Origin: Metaphire vulgaris
Lineage: Eukaryota > Annelida > Clitellata > Crassiclitellata > Megascolecidae
NCBI GenBank assembly: GCA_018105865.1
Contig: CM030833.1
Coordinates: forward strand, 9,651,881-9,715,880
DNA: 64,000 nt
Reading direction: 5' to 3'
Shown here: one piece after another, positions 34,181 to 44,729 of the stretch
Numbering within the stretch: the stretch's first letter is position 1
Layout: each line of letters opens with the position of its first letter
Program-made: the position numbers and the translations under genes
Notes under the pieces: model-generated
Database searches by the model: none
What the model saw: only the letters and a program-made list of their open reading frames with translations
Told to the model about the DNA's origin: nothing

Positions 34181-34966
34181 AAATACAAATTAATTCTAAT
34201 GATTCTCTCCCAGGGGTTGCAAAGAGCATTATGACTAACCATCTAACGGTCCACACAATTCATCAAAGATTGAAAGTTGTGGCATTTTGTCCTGTGACAT
34301 TTTGTCCCCATGACACTTTGTCCCCATGACATTTTGTCTGCTGACATTTTGTCCCCATGACATTTTGTCCGGCCACGACAGAGAGTCATAATGATTTCCC
34401 TGTTATCCCTTTTATCCCTGAAAACCCTGGATTTCCACATGCCGTACCAAAAACCTACCAATATGGAAACTCAACTACTGAAAATTAAACACTTTCCAGA
34501 AGATATTCTAAAGAGACTTCTTTTAAATATATTTTCGGTTTTATGTTTAATATTAAGTGAGATCTGGTTGCATTTGTTACAATACGTTTATTTTCACAAA
34601 CAGCCTTACTTTGAAGTAGCTATCAATTAATGCTCATTGCATAACTATTATGACAATAAACAAGTTTTTGATTAATTGATCGACTATAGAAAGGTAGATT
34701 GATTATCATGATTTAAATGTCATATGTGAATGTTCAGTAGGGAAAGTTAATTCTGAGATAAACAGAAATACTACAAAATAAATTAAAAGTTCAATAAAAT
34801 CAATAAAACAGTTGCAGGCAATTCAGTTTCTCAGCAGTTAACTTTGGTTCAAAACTAAAGGCACACAACTGCAAATGAATAGAAACAATTGCATATTTCA
34901 TGCCACTCACTAAATCTCAATGGCATGCTTGCATAGACAATGAAAATAATATTTTATGCTCCTTAC

Positions 34967-35099
34967 TTGGCTAACAAAGCAGATAAAACCAGAAGAAATG
35001 TAGATTGTTCCCCAGACATGTTGCTTGTTGTATGGAGTCCACATCGTACATTCGGCCTCACCATCCAGCTTCTCATTTAACGGTAAATTAAAGTTACAC
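34967..35099 (-). CDS. TBC1D9: TBC1D9-like exon 11 seen (GRAM 2)
   Basis: 133 bases encoding CNFNLPLNEKLDGEAECTMW then TPYNKQHVWGTIYISSGFIC and FVSQ, the start and core of the second GRAM domain. Acceptor cccag|g, donor caa|gtaagg. Confidence 0.95.
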
Positions 35100-35447
35100 C
35101 TGGGCACACATTATATCAATCCAAAAACAATACTAAACTGTTGTTCATAAATAATAAAAATCTTTCAAACTAAAATCAATACACATGCAGTGTTTTATTG
35201 CCATTAGGAACCAACAAAGAATTTCATAAATCTCAATTTGGGTCAACAGGCAGGTCAATTGGCCAACCAGATATCAACCTCTTCCCCACAGATGTGAATT
35301 TAGTCAATGTCAATCTGTTTATGTTAACTGCAATTGATTATTCTGTAAAGAACCTTTATGCCATGTTTCAGCAACTCAACTGTTCTGTACACCTCTTATA
35401 GTCCAATGGATTCTCTCCAGTACCCTAAGATCTTCCAATCAGTCGAT

Positions 35448-35787
35448 CAGTGGCGGTTCCACCATGTTGATGACCGGGGATGCATCCCCCACCCAAGCTT
35501 TATTTTTTGCTTGTCAACGTATGTATCAGAAATGCAGATGACCTTTTTTTGCTTGTCAAACTTTTTCCAGTGAGTTTAGAAAAAAATCTAATGAAAAATA
35601 CTCTGAATGATGTTTCTTTTTGCTTGTCAGCCTTTTCCAGCAAGGTTTATTAACATTTAGTAGGGAAAAACACTGAGAATTACCTTTTTTGTATCTCATT
35701 TCTTTTTTCTCTTAACTTTGCATACCCCCCTGCCAACTTCCTATACATTTTTTTCATCCACACCAAGAATTCCTGGAACCGCCACTG
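35448..35787. mobile_element. hAT MITE (CAGTGGCGGTTCCA) with poly-T motifs
   Basis: Inverted ends CAGTGGCGGTTCCACCATG and CTGGAACCGCCACTG. Target octamers are no longer alike. Interior carries TTTTTGCTTGTCAACG, GACCTTTTTTTGCTTGTCAA and TTTTTGCTTGTCAGCC. Confidence 0.85.
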
Positions 35788-36263
35788 GTCATGATGGTAA
35801 TGCACAGGTCAGTTAGTTGATAAATATATCACCATTAGCAAAGTTAAACCTTTCAATTACAATACTAGAACATCCTGGAAACAAGCCAGATTGCAACGTC
35901 CGCACTTTTCTAATTGATCTCTTGGTAAGTTGTAGCAGGAGTACTCTTTTGCAAAACTGTCTACATTATTCTTTTAAGATGTCTTTTATTTCATTTCATC
36001 CTTAACTTAATCAATTGTCCAGCCTTTACCATCTGCCTGGCATCATACAGACACATGCACACCCACCCACACTAAAAATAAACAGACCACAAACTATACA
36101 CTAAAACAGCAAATATAAATCAATACCAGTAAAGAATGAGACACAGATTTAAAACACACTTACGTAATCTCCACATCAAAGACTATTTTGTTGAAACAGA
36201 GATCAAATCTCTCATTTTCTAATAAACTTCATGTTTAGTCATTGAAAGAAATATCACTTTAAC

Positions 36264-36335
36264 CTGTAAGCCTCACTACGAGCCCTTGCATCAAGATCTC
36301 TTTTCAACGAATAATTCTTTACAGTAGTTTTCTTT
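36264..36335 (-). CDS. TBC1D9: TBC1D9-like exon 10 seen (linker)
   Basis: 72 bases encoding KKTTVKNYSLKRDLDARARS then EAY. LKRDLDARA is a family signature between the two GRAM domains. Acceptor tacag|a, donor ag|gttaaa. Phase 2 at both ends agrees with its neighbours. Confidence 0.93.
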
Positions 36336-36467
36336 CTGTAAAATAGAATGTAAGAAGTTTATTGCAAGAGAACTGATCTACGAACTGCATTCTCATTCAG
36401 AAGAAGATAGTTTGGCAATAAAATTCAAGCACAAAATGCAGATATACCAGTAATGCTAATAGGCTAC

Positions 36468-36521
36468 CTAGTTTTAGTTGGCAAAGTCCGGTCTTCTTGA
36501 AAACCTTCTTCTGACATCAAT
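36468..36521 (-). CDS. TBC1D9: TBC1D9-like exon 9 seen (linker)
   Basis: A 54-base exon encoding LMSEEGFQEDRTLPTKT, matching LLDNEGFEQDRSLPK. Acceptor aacag|a completes a CAA codon with the previous exon; donor ag|gtagcc leaves phase 2. The intact piggyBac element ends 170 bases upstream in the gene's direction. Confidence 0.88.
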
Positions 36522-36690
36522 CTGTTGATGATGAAACATAAAAGCAAAATTCATCATATGTTTTCAGCTCAATCAGATACAAACAAATTGACTGATTAGA
36601 AAGATCACAAAGCAAATTCTACAGGAATGCAATTATCCGCAATACGAGTGAGACATTATGGAAGCAATTATTATGGTGACTTATGATGCA

Positions 36691-39214
36691 TTAACTCTTA
36701 CGCAGCCATTGCGGTCGTTATCGACCGCACAACTCAACACGCTCCTTCCTAATTATAAACTCCTATTTTGTGCTCTATGGTTACTTCTAGTGGAAGCTAA
36801 CTTCCTTCCGGTTCGGAAGATTGCGAAAGAAGAGTTGTTTTATTGTTTATTTTTGCGAAATTTGATCGATTTGGTGGCGAGATTTGCGGTCGTTCGGGTA
36901 TTTAAAAATTTAAATACCCTTCCGTAGAGAGATGGCTGCCGGGCGGAAGGTTTATTCGGCCATGGAAGCTTTGGAGGCGATTGAAACAGGGGCGTTTGAT
37001 GATATCGATTTTTCCGAATCGGATGACAGTGACAACGATGAGAGGATGGATGCCGATTGCATTGTTGATGGTGGAATGTTGGTGGATCTCGTGGATGTGG
37101 TCGGTCTACCCATCAGGAACAGAGTTGATCCGTGCTATGTTGATTCTCTTCTGCTAGATGATGTCGAGCTACAGAATGAAGGTATTGATTCTATTTCTGA
37201 CAATGAAGTTGATGAAGATGATGAACCTTTAGTTTCTTTTTTAGCAGAACAAGAGCAGCAAGAGAAATTGAAAAGATCCGGAGTGCGAAAGAAGACGAGG
37301 AAGGAAGAAGCTGCTTCAAGGTCAACACCCTCTGCGCGGACAAATCGCACAGAACTTACTTGGGATTCTTCATTCCAGCAAAGAGCATTGCCAAGTTTCA
37401 AGTTCCACGAGGTATGTGGTCCAAGTCTTGCTGTCAGTGGATGTAAGACAGCCTTGGACTGTTTCATGTTGTATTTCACTGCAGATATTTGGAATATTTT
37501 GGTCGAACAGACCAATGTTTACTATTCACAGTCAGTCTTCTCAAAACCATCACCTATGCCGTGGACTGATGTATGTGTGACTGAGTTTCAGGCATTCATT
37601 GGTATCATCATTGCGATGGGAATTGTCAGATTACCCGAGCTTGATGATTACTGGTCGACGGACTCCATTTTACATCAGCAGTGGTTCACTTCAGTCATGT
37701 CACGGTGTAGGTTCAAACAGCTACTGCGATACATGCACTGTTCTGACAACAGTTTTGTTTCAGGTAACATAGACAAACTTGGAAAGGTCAGGACAGTTTT
37801 GGATTGTCTGAATGAGTCTTTTCGGAAGCTGTATGTGCCAGACCAGTGCTTGTCGGTTGACGAATCAATGGTAGGTACAAAGTGTAAGATAGCTTTTCTG
37901 CAATACATGCCGAAGAAACCAAAGAAATTTGGTATCAAGTTATGGGCTCTTTGTGAGTCTAAAACTGGTTATTGCTTGCAGTTTCAGGTATACACTGGCA
38001 AAGTGGACTCGGGAGTTGAACACGGTCTTGCATATCGTGTCGTTTTTGACTTGATGGCACCATACGGTCCATACCTGAACAAAGGCTACAAATTGTTCAT
38101 GGATAATTTTTATTCTAGCTATAAATTGTATGTTGATTTATTCAGCCAGGGAACAGGAGCATGTGGGACTGTCAGGCCAAACAGGATTGGATTCCCTAAG
38201 GAACTGAAGGTCAAGAGCAAGATGATTCATGGAGAGGCAAAGTTCCTTCACACCGACACGGTAACTGCAGTAAGGTGGTTCGACAAGAGGGATGTTTATG
38301 CCATGTCCACCTTTCACAATGATGACATGGTAACTATTGCTGCCAGGTACAATGCAGCAGAGCCAGTGAGTAAGCCAAAACTGATCAGTGACTATAACGA
38401 GAACATGAATGGTGTTGATCGATGTGATCAGCTTTTGGTCTACTATGCTCTGAATCGGAAGTCAGCGAAATGGTGGAAACGTTTATTTTTTCGTCTACTG
38501 GATATGTCTATAATAAATGCAATGATTTTATATATGAGTTTGTTTCCAGATAAGAAGACTGACAGAGGGGCACACAAGAAATTCAGGCTGGAATTGGCAC
38601 ATCAGTTGGTTCAACCCCTACTTGACAGCTATGCAGATGGAACGGGCGGCAGAAAATATGGAAGAACTCCAGTCGCATCGGATGTCAGGCTGAAGGGAAA
38701 ACACTTTGCTGTGTCAAAGCTACCTAGAAGAAGCTGTGCAGTTTGTGCCTATGATAAAAATTCCTTTGGGAAGTATAAAAAAACCAAGACTGTGAACTTT
38801 TGTGAAAAGTGTCAAAAATATGTGTGCAGAAATTGCTTCGAGACCTTTCACACGAGGTCCTCTCTAAATTAAAATATGACATTTCTTAAACTTATATAAT
38901 TTTTATAATGTTAATGACATATGTTTACATGTTTCTGGTGGCTTGCTGATACTGTCTTTGCACAGAAAAATTTTTTTTCCAACTTCAAATTCAAATTTTA
39001 ATTTTTAATTTTTAAAATATTAATATCTTCTCATGAAATATGAAGAATATCTTTGCAAATTTTACCTTTTTCTTGTCATATTCTTGTAGACAATTAAAAA
39101 ACCTTTAATTTGATATATACATTGTCAATATAGTGATGCTATTTGATTGAAAACATTTTTGGAAACTGTTGTAGGGTAAATTTGATAAAAACAACATGGC
39201 TGCCTAAGAGCTAA
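36691..39214 (+). mobile_element. piggyBac element, apparently intact
   Basis: Ends TTAACTCTTACGCAGCCAT and ATGGCTGCCTAAGAGCTAA are inverted repeats with 2 mismatches. The left target is TTAA, the right has become CTAA. A subterminal palindrome GCGGTCGTTATCGACCGC lies just inside the left end. 2.5 kb, containing one uninterrupted transposase ORF. It lies in the intron between the exons at 45100 and 36521, opposite to the gene. Confidence 0.93.
36932..38872 (+). CDS. piggyBac transposase (PGBD-like, intact 646 residues)
   Basis: A DDD transposase that cuts at and inserts into TTAA. The first ~130 residues are acidic and disordered (FDDIDFSESDDSDNDE). The PGBD domain follows: D310 in CLSVDESMVG, D391 in KLFMDNFYSS, D496 and D499 in MNGVDRCDQ, the full set of catalytic acidic residues, plus RKSAKWWKRLFFRLLD after them. 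The C-terminal cysteine-rich domain (C602, C605, C624, C627, C632, C635, H640) would bind zinc and the element's ends. The length fits active members (about 590-650 residues). No stop or frameshift. The start is the first ATG of the frame, 24 bases after the upstream stop-bearing region; the element supplies its own promoter if any. Whether it is expressed or mobile cannot be told. Confidence 0.96.
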   Translation: MAAGRKVYSAMEALEAIETGAFDDIDFSESDDSDNDERMDADCIVDGGMLVDLVDVVGLPIRNRVDPCYVDSLLLDDVELQNEGIDSISDNEVDEDDEPLVSFLAEQEQQEKLKRSGVRKKTRKEEAASRSTPSARTNRTELTWDSSFQQRALPSFKFHEVCGPSLAVSGCKTALDCFMLYFTADIWNILVEQTNVYYSQSVFSKPSPMPWTDVCVTEFQAFIGIIIAMGIVRLPELDDYWSTDSILHQQWFTSVMSRCRFKQLLRYMHCSDNSFVSGNIDKLGKVRTVLDCLNESFRKLYVPDQCLSVDESMVGTKCKIAFLQYMPKKPKKFGIKLWALCESKTGYCLQFQVYTGKVDSGVEHGLAYRVVFDLMAPYGPYLNKGYKLFMDNFYSSYKLYVDLFSQGTGACGTVRPNRIGFPKELKVKSKMIHGEAKFLHTDTVTAVRWFDKRDVYAMSTFHNDDMVTIAARYNAAEPVSKPKLISDYNENMNGVDRCDQLLVYYALNRKSAKWWKRLFFRLLDMSIINAMILYMSLFPDKKTDRGAHKKFRLELAHQLVQPLLDSYADGTGGRKYGRTPVASDVRLKGKHFAVSKLPRRSCAVCAYDKNSFGKYKKTKTVNFCEKCQKYVCRNCFETFHTRSSLN

Positions 39215-39311
39215 TGGCTTCAATTATTCACTGTGAACATCAAATATAATCACACACAAAAATGCACACATGAAGAATTCATCTTTATGCAAATATAGTG
39301 TGCTATACACC

Positions 39312-40272
39312 TTAACCAGTCAACTGGGTTCATCGTATATATACTACGCGCGTCATTCATTCCGCAAATGCAATAATTCTATTTAGTTACTATTAATTCG
39401 CAAGATGGTAGCTCGCTTTTAGCTAGTGTTGCCGCCCTAAGCAAGGAAAAAAGGCTTGATTCGACCGAGGGTCCGAGTTTTGGCATTGAAAAGAGACATT
39501 TCTAGGGCTTGAAAAATCGTAACTACGCCAAATTGGGTCCGATCTTAAAATTTTTTGAACTATTCTGTTCCAATTACACTCATCTACAACGTTTCCGCTG
39601 ACAAAAGTGGGGTCACCACTGAAAATTTTTTGCTATTGAGCTTTGAAAAATTTTTTTGGGAGGAGGTCCGATTTTATGCTGTAGAGTGGACCCTACCCCA
39701 AAATTTTTTGGCATGGATGGTTAGAAAGAACAATAAAAATGCTAAACAATGGCACAAACCTCATTTCTTTAGCTTCTATATAGCCTGAAATATACTGAAA
39801 TGTAATTTTTTCAGATTGCAAAATTTGAGAAAAATTTATTTTCTCCGAGCAATGAGTTCTAGGGTTTGAAATATGATAACTACCCCAAATTGGGTCCGAT
39901 CTTCAAAATTTTTGAACTATTCTGTTCCAATTACACTCATCTACAACTTTGCCGCTGACAAAAGTGGGGTCACCATTGAAAATGTTTTGCTATTGAACTT
40001 TGAACTAAATTTGGGGAGGGGTTCCCATTTTAGGCTGTAGAGTGGACCCTACTCCCCAAAATTTTTTGTTTTGCACGGATGTTTAGAAAGAACAATAAAA
40101 ATGCTAAACAATGGTGCAAACCTCATTTATTTAGCTTCTATATAGCCTGAGATATAGTAAATCTAAAATGTATATGTTCACATTTCATATGAACGCTCAA
40201 CGCTTTTACCCAAAATTAATTACCCAGAACGGAGACGACTTTTAAAATTTAATTCCCCTGTTAAAGGGTTAA
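39312..40272. mobile_element. TTAACCCGT-family MITE, two-unit copy
   Basis: TTAACCAGTCAACTGGG at the left, AAAGGGTTAA at the right. The left end has ATATATACTACGCGCG as at 4518. The core unit occurs twice, starting near 39501 and 39858 (period about 357). It lies 97 bases beyond the piggyBac element. Confidence 0.9.
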
Positions 40273-40464
40273 TGCCAACCACAATGGGTATAATTAATCG
40301 GAAGCATTAGGGTCCAAACACTCTCCAATAATAGGAGGGGAAAAAAGAACAAATATCCAGAACATTGACCTTTGTCAGATATACTATATTTTCATTTGTT
40401 AGGTCCCTAGCAGTACTTGTATGATATGCAACCCTAATCAGTTCCTTATTATTGTTATTAATAT

Positions 40465-41620
40465 CAGGGTGGATTTGATTTAAATCAAATGATTAAAATC
40501 AACGATTTAAATCGATTTAAATCGTGATTTAAATCAACAATAAAAATCATGATTTAAATCATGGTTTAAGTAAAAAAGTATTAAAATAACAAAATTTAAT
40601 TGTACATAAATTTATTGTGCTAGATATTTTCCTCCTGTGACGTCCTGTCATTTTCATAACTCATTATTCTTTCACTAGGTGGCAGGCCTGCAGTAGAACT
40701 GATTTTTTAAAGTTGCTAAGTCTTACTGTACTCCTAGTAGTAGTACATTATTATACTAACTATTTCTTTATAATCATTCACTTTTTGTATTGTGGGTTTT
40801 GCATTCATTCAGAGTGTTTTCATCTTTTGGTTGGTTCATTCTAAACTTCGTGTCGTCTTGGAATTGAAAAAGCGAAAAACTGGTGTTTCTCTTCAAGCTG
40901 CTGAACAGAAAGCCACTGGATATTGATGAACATGATGATGGCTATGATGACAATAACTGATTGTCGAATGATTCCCATGCTGACATCATAAACAGTTGAC
41001 TGACATCTTTTAATTTTTTTACAGTATTATACGAAAAGTCGAAAACAGTATAAGGGTTAGATGTCTGTCAGCAACTTTGGTGTCAGATTGTTGACTTACA
41101 TTAACATGTAGTATTAATGTAGTAGTAGTGATGTAACGATATGCTTTAACGCTCTGAACACAGTAATTTGAATGATTCGGATTAATTCCTATGATGACAT
41201 CATACACATTCTATTTTTATTTTTTAACAGTATTATATAGTATTAGTATTAATTGTCTGCATTCTGCAACCAACTTTGTTGTCAAATTGATGACTTATAA
41301 TGTGCAGTACAGTGGCAGTAGTGAATCTAGTGATGTAGTACTTTTATGTTTCATGTGATTCTATTGTCGTGTTGTTTTATGGTGCAATAATTACTATTGA
41401 ACATCTAAGCCTTGTTAGATGGCAGGCCTGCTAGATTGTTTACACAATTACAGTTGTAGTACTAATATAATACATTGAAATTTTGACCAACACAAAAAGA
41501 ATTTAAGTCAAATTTAATATTAATCATGATGTCCGATTTAAATCAAAAACATCAGATTTTAATCAAAAAAATCGGATTTTTTGATTTTTATTAAAAAAAT
41601 CGCGATTTATATCCACCCTG
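40465..41620. mobile_element. hAT-like element (CAGGGTGGATTTGATTTAAAT), copy 1
   Basis: Ends CAGGGTGGATTTGATTTAAA and TTTATATCCACCCTG, with the exact target duplication ATTAATAT (40457-40464, 41621-41628). GATTTAAATC-type repeats fill both ends. No transposase. Nearly identical to 62628-63787. Confidence 0.95.
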
Positions 41621-41652
41621 ATTAATATTATTATTATTATTATTATTATTAT

Positions 41653-41815
41653 TGACTTATCTCAGCCTTTTATCACTATTGCTCATTTACTACCACCCTC
41701 TAGTGAGTAAGGCTGAGTCGACCTTAGGGCTACTGCAGGTCTCGAACCTGCGACCTTCTGCTCTATCGTCCAACATTGTTACCACTCTGCTAACTTCCCG
41801 CCCCTGCTAATTTCC
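41653..41815 (-). mobile_element. tRNA-derived SINE, copy 1
   Basis: The minus strand has GGGGCGGGAAG, A box TAGCAGAGTGG, then B box GGTTCGAGACC followed by TGCAGTAGCCCTAAGGTCGA and a (AAT)n tail at 41630-41652. RNA polymerase III internal promoter boxes are about 45 bases apart. Same family as 44442-44729. Confidence 0.85.
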
Positions 41816-41911
41816 ACCCCAGGTACGCTATGCGACGCACTAGCCCCGCATCCGTGGTATTGCATGTCTGGTTGAGGGCTATAGCAATGGAGATCAGTGC
41901 TGCCCTATAAG

Positions 41912-42398
41912 CTGGGGTGTAGCCCGTACCGGGCCGGGCGCCTGGGTATGGGCTACGGGCCTCAATGTACGGGCTACGGGCGCAAAATGTACGGGCTACG
42001 GGCCTTTTACGGGCTGGGCACTAACAATATTTCTTTAATAAATTCAAGTTTATATTTCTTTAGTCTTGCCTTTTTCCTCTTCTTTTCCTAACAGTAACAA
42101 AATATTAATGTTTTATTGACAATTATGCAATAGCTACAACTCAGCTGTAGGCCTAATAAAAATTGTAATTAGGGAACAGTTAAGAAAATAATGTTTAAAA
42201 TATAATTAATGAAAATTATTTGATTTTGAGTTTACAAATAAATATTGTATTTAATATCGTGTTAGCAGATTATACTTTTATGAAATTACCTTGTAGCCGC
42301 ACTCGTACCTCGGGCCAGGTTGCAAGGTACGGGCTACGGGCTTCGGGCCGGGTGGGCCTCAAAGCACAGGCTTCAGGCTCAGGCCGGGCCTACCCCAG
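41912..42398. mobile_element. hAT-like element with TACGGGC minisatellite
   Basis: Ends CTGGGGTGTAGCCCG and CGGGCCTACCCCAG, exact target duplication CCTATAAG (41904-41911, 42399-42406). Subterminal regions are arrays of TACGGGCTACGGGC-type units on both sides; the middle is AT-rich. Confidence 0.9.
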
Positions 42399-42443
42399 CC
42401 TATAAGCCTATGAGGCTCAGGAAGGACTTTGACTTTTTAACTT

Positions 42444-42479
42444 TTATTATTATTATTAATATTATTATTATTATTATTA
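42444..42479. repeat. (TTA)n microsatellite
   Basis: Interrupted TTA run. Confidence 0.95.
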
Positions 42480-42593
42480 CTAGAAAGATGCTCGCTTCGC
42501 TCGCGTGCAGGATAATACTAATATCTATCCACATCACGCAATGCAAAGCAGGCTCGCTTCGCTTTGCTCGAGGCAACGAATATTCCACAATAA

Positions 42594-42760
42594 CCAATCA
42601 GAACGCTCACCCAGCCAACCAATCAGAACGCTTGAAGGTAACCAATGAGAACATCACACAGCCAACCAATCAGAATGCTCACACAGCCAACCAATCAGAA
42701 CGCTTGAACACTTGAAGGTAACCAATGAGAACGCTCACACAGGCAACCAATCAGAACGCT
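42594..42760. repeat. CCAAT minisatellite, seven units
   Basis: Seven units of about 20-35 bases with AACCAATCAGAACGCT (five copies) or AACCAATGAGAAC (two). Five units hold CCAATCAG, the consensus for the CCAAT-binding factor NF-Y. Directly upstream, 42490-42580 has GCTCGCTTCGCTCGCG repeated in part. Whether it is regulatory or just a tandem repeat is unknown. Confidence 0.9.
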
Positions 42761-42807
42761 TAAAGGTAACAGACATACAGAGGAAGGATTTTAATATTAT
42801 AGATTAT

Positions 42808-42986
42808 TGTCATCATCATCATCATCATCATCATTATAACAAAAATTGACATTTTGCAGATATTCATTCTAGGACTTCCTAGAAACAAAAGGACTAAGAA
42901 ACAATGCATAAAGTAATATGAATTAACTTAGTGATTTGGTGATTTTCTGCTCATCAGCATCCGCTGGAGGAATTTCAATTTTTTGG

Positions 42987-43029
<43 letters not shown>
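42808..43029. repeat. (TCA)n and (ATT)n microsatellites
   Basis: (TCA)n at 42808-42836 and (ATT)n at 42988-43029, the latter being the tail of the reversed LINE beside it; no feature in between. Confidence 0.9.
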
Positions 43030-43920
43030 TCAGACAATTTATATAGCCCTATAACAAGGCCTAAGCCTAAATCAAGAGTGCTTCACAACATAAGGCTAGC
43101 AGTCAAACGACACATTGAACAAGTGTGTCTTCAGATTCTTAACGAACTGTTTGTCGGTTGTTGAGTTAGTGACAAAGTCTGGAAGGGCGTTCCATAAGAT
43201 TGGATAGCCTCGGGTGACCGATCTTTCTCCTAGCATCTTCGTTTTCGACGGAGGTGGAATAGTCAGAGAGACCCGGCCACTAGAGCGAAGCTGCCAACTG
43301 GTGTAGTGTGGCACTGAAACAATGAAGCCAGATATTCGGGACAGGAGCGATCATTTAGTGCTCTATAGGTGATCATACATCTCTTATAGATGATGCGTTC
43401 CGGGACTCGCAATCAGTGCAGTATGTCCCTTAGGAAAGGGGTGACATGGTCGCACCATTTAGTGCCAAAGATCGTTCGAACGGAGATGTTCACTATACAC
43501 TGTAGACAATGTAACCGATTTTCTGGCAGACCGAGAAGTACACTATTGCAGTAATCTATTCGTGCTAGGATTGTTGTATGCGCTAAAAGTATCACGATGC
43601 TTGTTGGAAGATAGCATCTGTTTGATCTTTCGCAGGTGAAAATAACAAACTCTCTTAACCTTATGCACGTGACTATCTAGAGAGAGTTTTTGGTCTAAAA
43701 GGACTCCGAGTAGACGCAGTTGAGCTGTCGGTGTGACCATCACTCCCGCAATGGATAGTGGGGACTGGCTGATTAAATGAGTCCTCCTTGGCGAACTGAC
43801 CCAGAGTATCTCGGATTTCTCTGGGTTCAATGCCAGCCTGTTTGCTGCCATCCAATGAGCAATCGCGGTGGTGCATGATGTAATCCGCAGAGGATTTCCT
43901 CCATAAAGGTCATCGGTAAC
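43030..43920 (-). pseudogene. CR1/L2-type LINE 3' part
   Basis: The minus strand encodes NRLALNPEKSEILWVSSPRR, LRLLGVLLDQKLSLDSHVHK, ARIDYCNSVLLGLPENRLHC and LGERSVTRGYPILWNALPDF, broken by several stops. Reversed 3' UTR at 43036-43090. Confidence 0.88.
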
Positions 43921-44440
43921 TTATAAGACTGTTCTACCGAAATTTCTAGACCATTAATAAAATTCCAGTCCAAATTGTAGCTGATGGCTTCGTGACAATC
44001 AATTCCAAAGATCAATTAGAGCATCTGCATTTCTCTCCCTCACTAGCTCATCTGTAGAATTAACCCAAGATTTTGAGGAAGGATTTGAAGCACCATTGAT
44101 CAATACCTTTGAATATTATAAAAGGTTCACGAATAGCACATAATACTAATAATAATATAAGCATTTTCCACAGGGTCATGCTGGTAAATAACTGTCTTAT
44201 CAATATTAGACAATACTGGACAATATGACTACAAGGCAATTCACCTACAGCTGTAAGCAAACCACCATGTAGGTGAACCACAGTGCAGGCACCATGCAGG
44301 AAAAAGGGCCATAGGCAAATTGTCCTGTTCCCGCTCCTTTTGATGCTGCATGTGTTGTACAGTATTAAGAAATATTACAGTACTTACTTACAGAGTTGCA
44401 AAGTAGGCATGCATCATTATTTGCATTTTTAGTATCATTA
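43921..44440. other. unassigned intron stretch
   Basis: No recognised coding sequence or element borders on either strand. Confidence 0.4.
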
Positions 44441-44441
44441 A

Positions 44442-44729
44442 ATAGGGGCGGGAAGATGGCAGATTGGTAACACGCTTGACAGGCATGCTGACAAAACGGG
44501 CTCAACCCTGCAGGAGCCCCTAAGGTCGACTTAGCCTTCATTTGCTAGATGGTGGTGGTATATGAGTAGCAGCTGTGGCTGTGAAGGTAAAACGCTGGTC
44601 TAGAGAAAGCAATGGCAAACTACTCTAGATTAATGGCTTTAGCCACCTGTGTCGCTGCTTGCCTGACACCAGAGATCAGCACCGGGCCCAACGCTCGAAA
44701 TCGAGTATGGTTGAACTTTTACCTTTACC
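44442..44729 (+). mobile_element. tRNA-derived SINE, copy 2 (with target duplication)
   Basis: GGGGCGGGAAG, A box TGGCAGATTGG, a decayed B box GGCTCAACCC, then CCTAAGGTCGACTTAGCC as in copy 1. A ~180-base body ends in TTTTACCTTTACC. TTTAGTATCATTAA and TTTAGTATCACTAA flank it, a 14-base target duplication expected of LINE-driven retrotransposition. Confidence 0.88.

Larger units (their letters stand above)
31542..34376. mobile_element. Mutator-like composite element with GGACAAAATGTC repeats
   Basis: Inverted ends GTGCTAGGACAAAATGTC and GACATTTTGTCCGGCCAC, flanked by 9-base target copies GACAGAAAG and GACAGAGAG. Subterminal arrays of (G)GACAAAATGTC units occur at both sides (about 31549-31605 and 34288-34370, inverted). 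Nine-base duplications and repeated subterminal motifs suggest a MULE-type element, but no transposase is present. Its interior holds three LINE fragments. Confidence 0.75.
31450..34580. repeat. rearranged partial copy of the gene's own intron sequence
   Basis: 31455-31541 resembles 29242-29309. 34386-34490 resembles 29935-30020 in the same orientation. 34493-34575 resembles the reverse complement of 29470-29560. In the first copy these pieces surround exons 13 and 14; in the second the exons are absent and a 2.8-kb element sits between the first two pieces. Matches are by eye and imperfect. Confidence 0.6.

Noticed and set aside
36658..36927. 89-codon frame upstream of the piggyBac transposase
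   Set aside because: It begins outside the element's left end and crosses the terminal repeat, so it is unlikely to be a real protein or an N-terminal extension.
41653..41815. A functional tRNA gene, because of the A and B boxes
   Set aside because: No acceptor stem or anticodon arm can be paired convincingly, and the sequence continues into a SINE body shared with 44442-44729.
42490..42800. A CRISPR-like array, because of regularly repeated CCAATCAGAACG units
   Set aside because: Units are of variable length with no unique spacers, in an animal nuclear context; it is a minisatellite.
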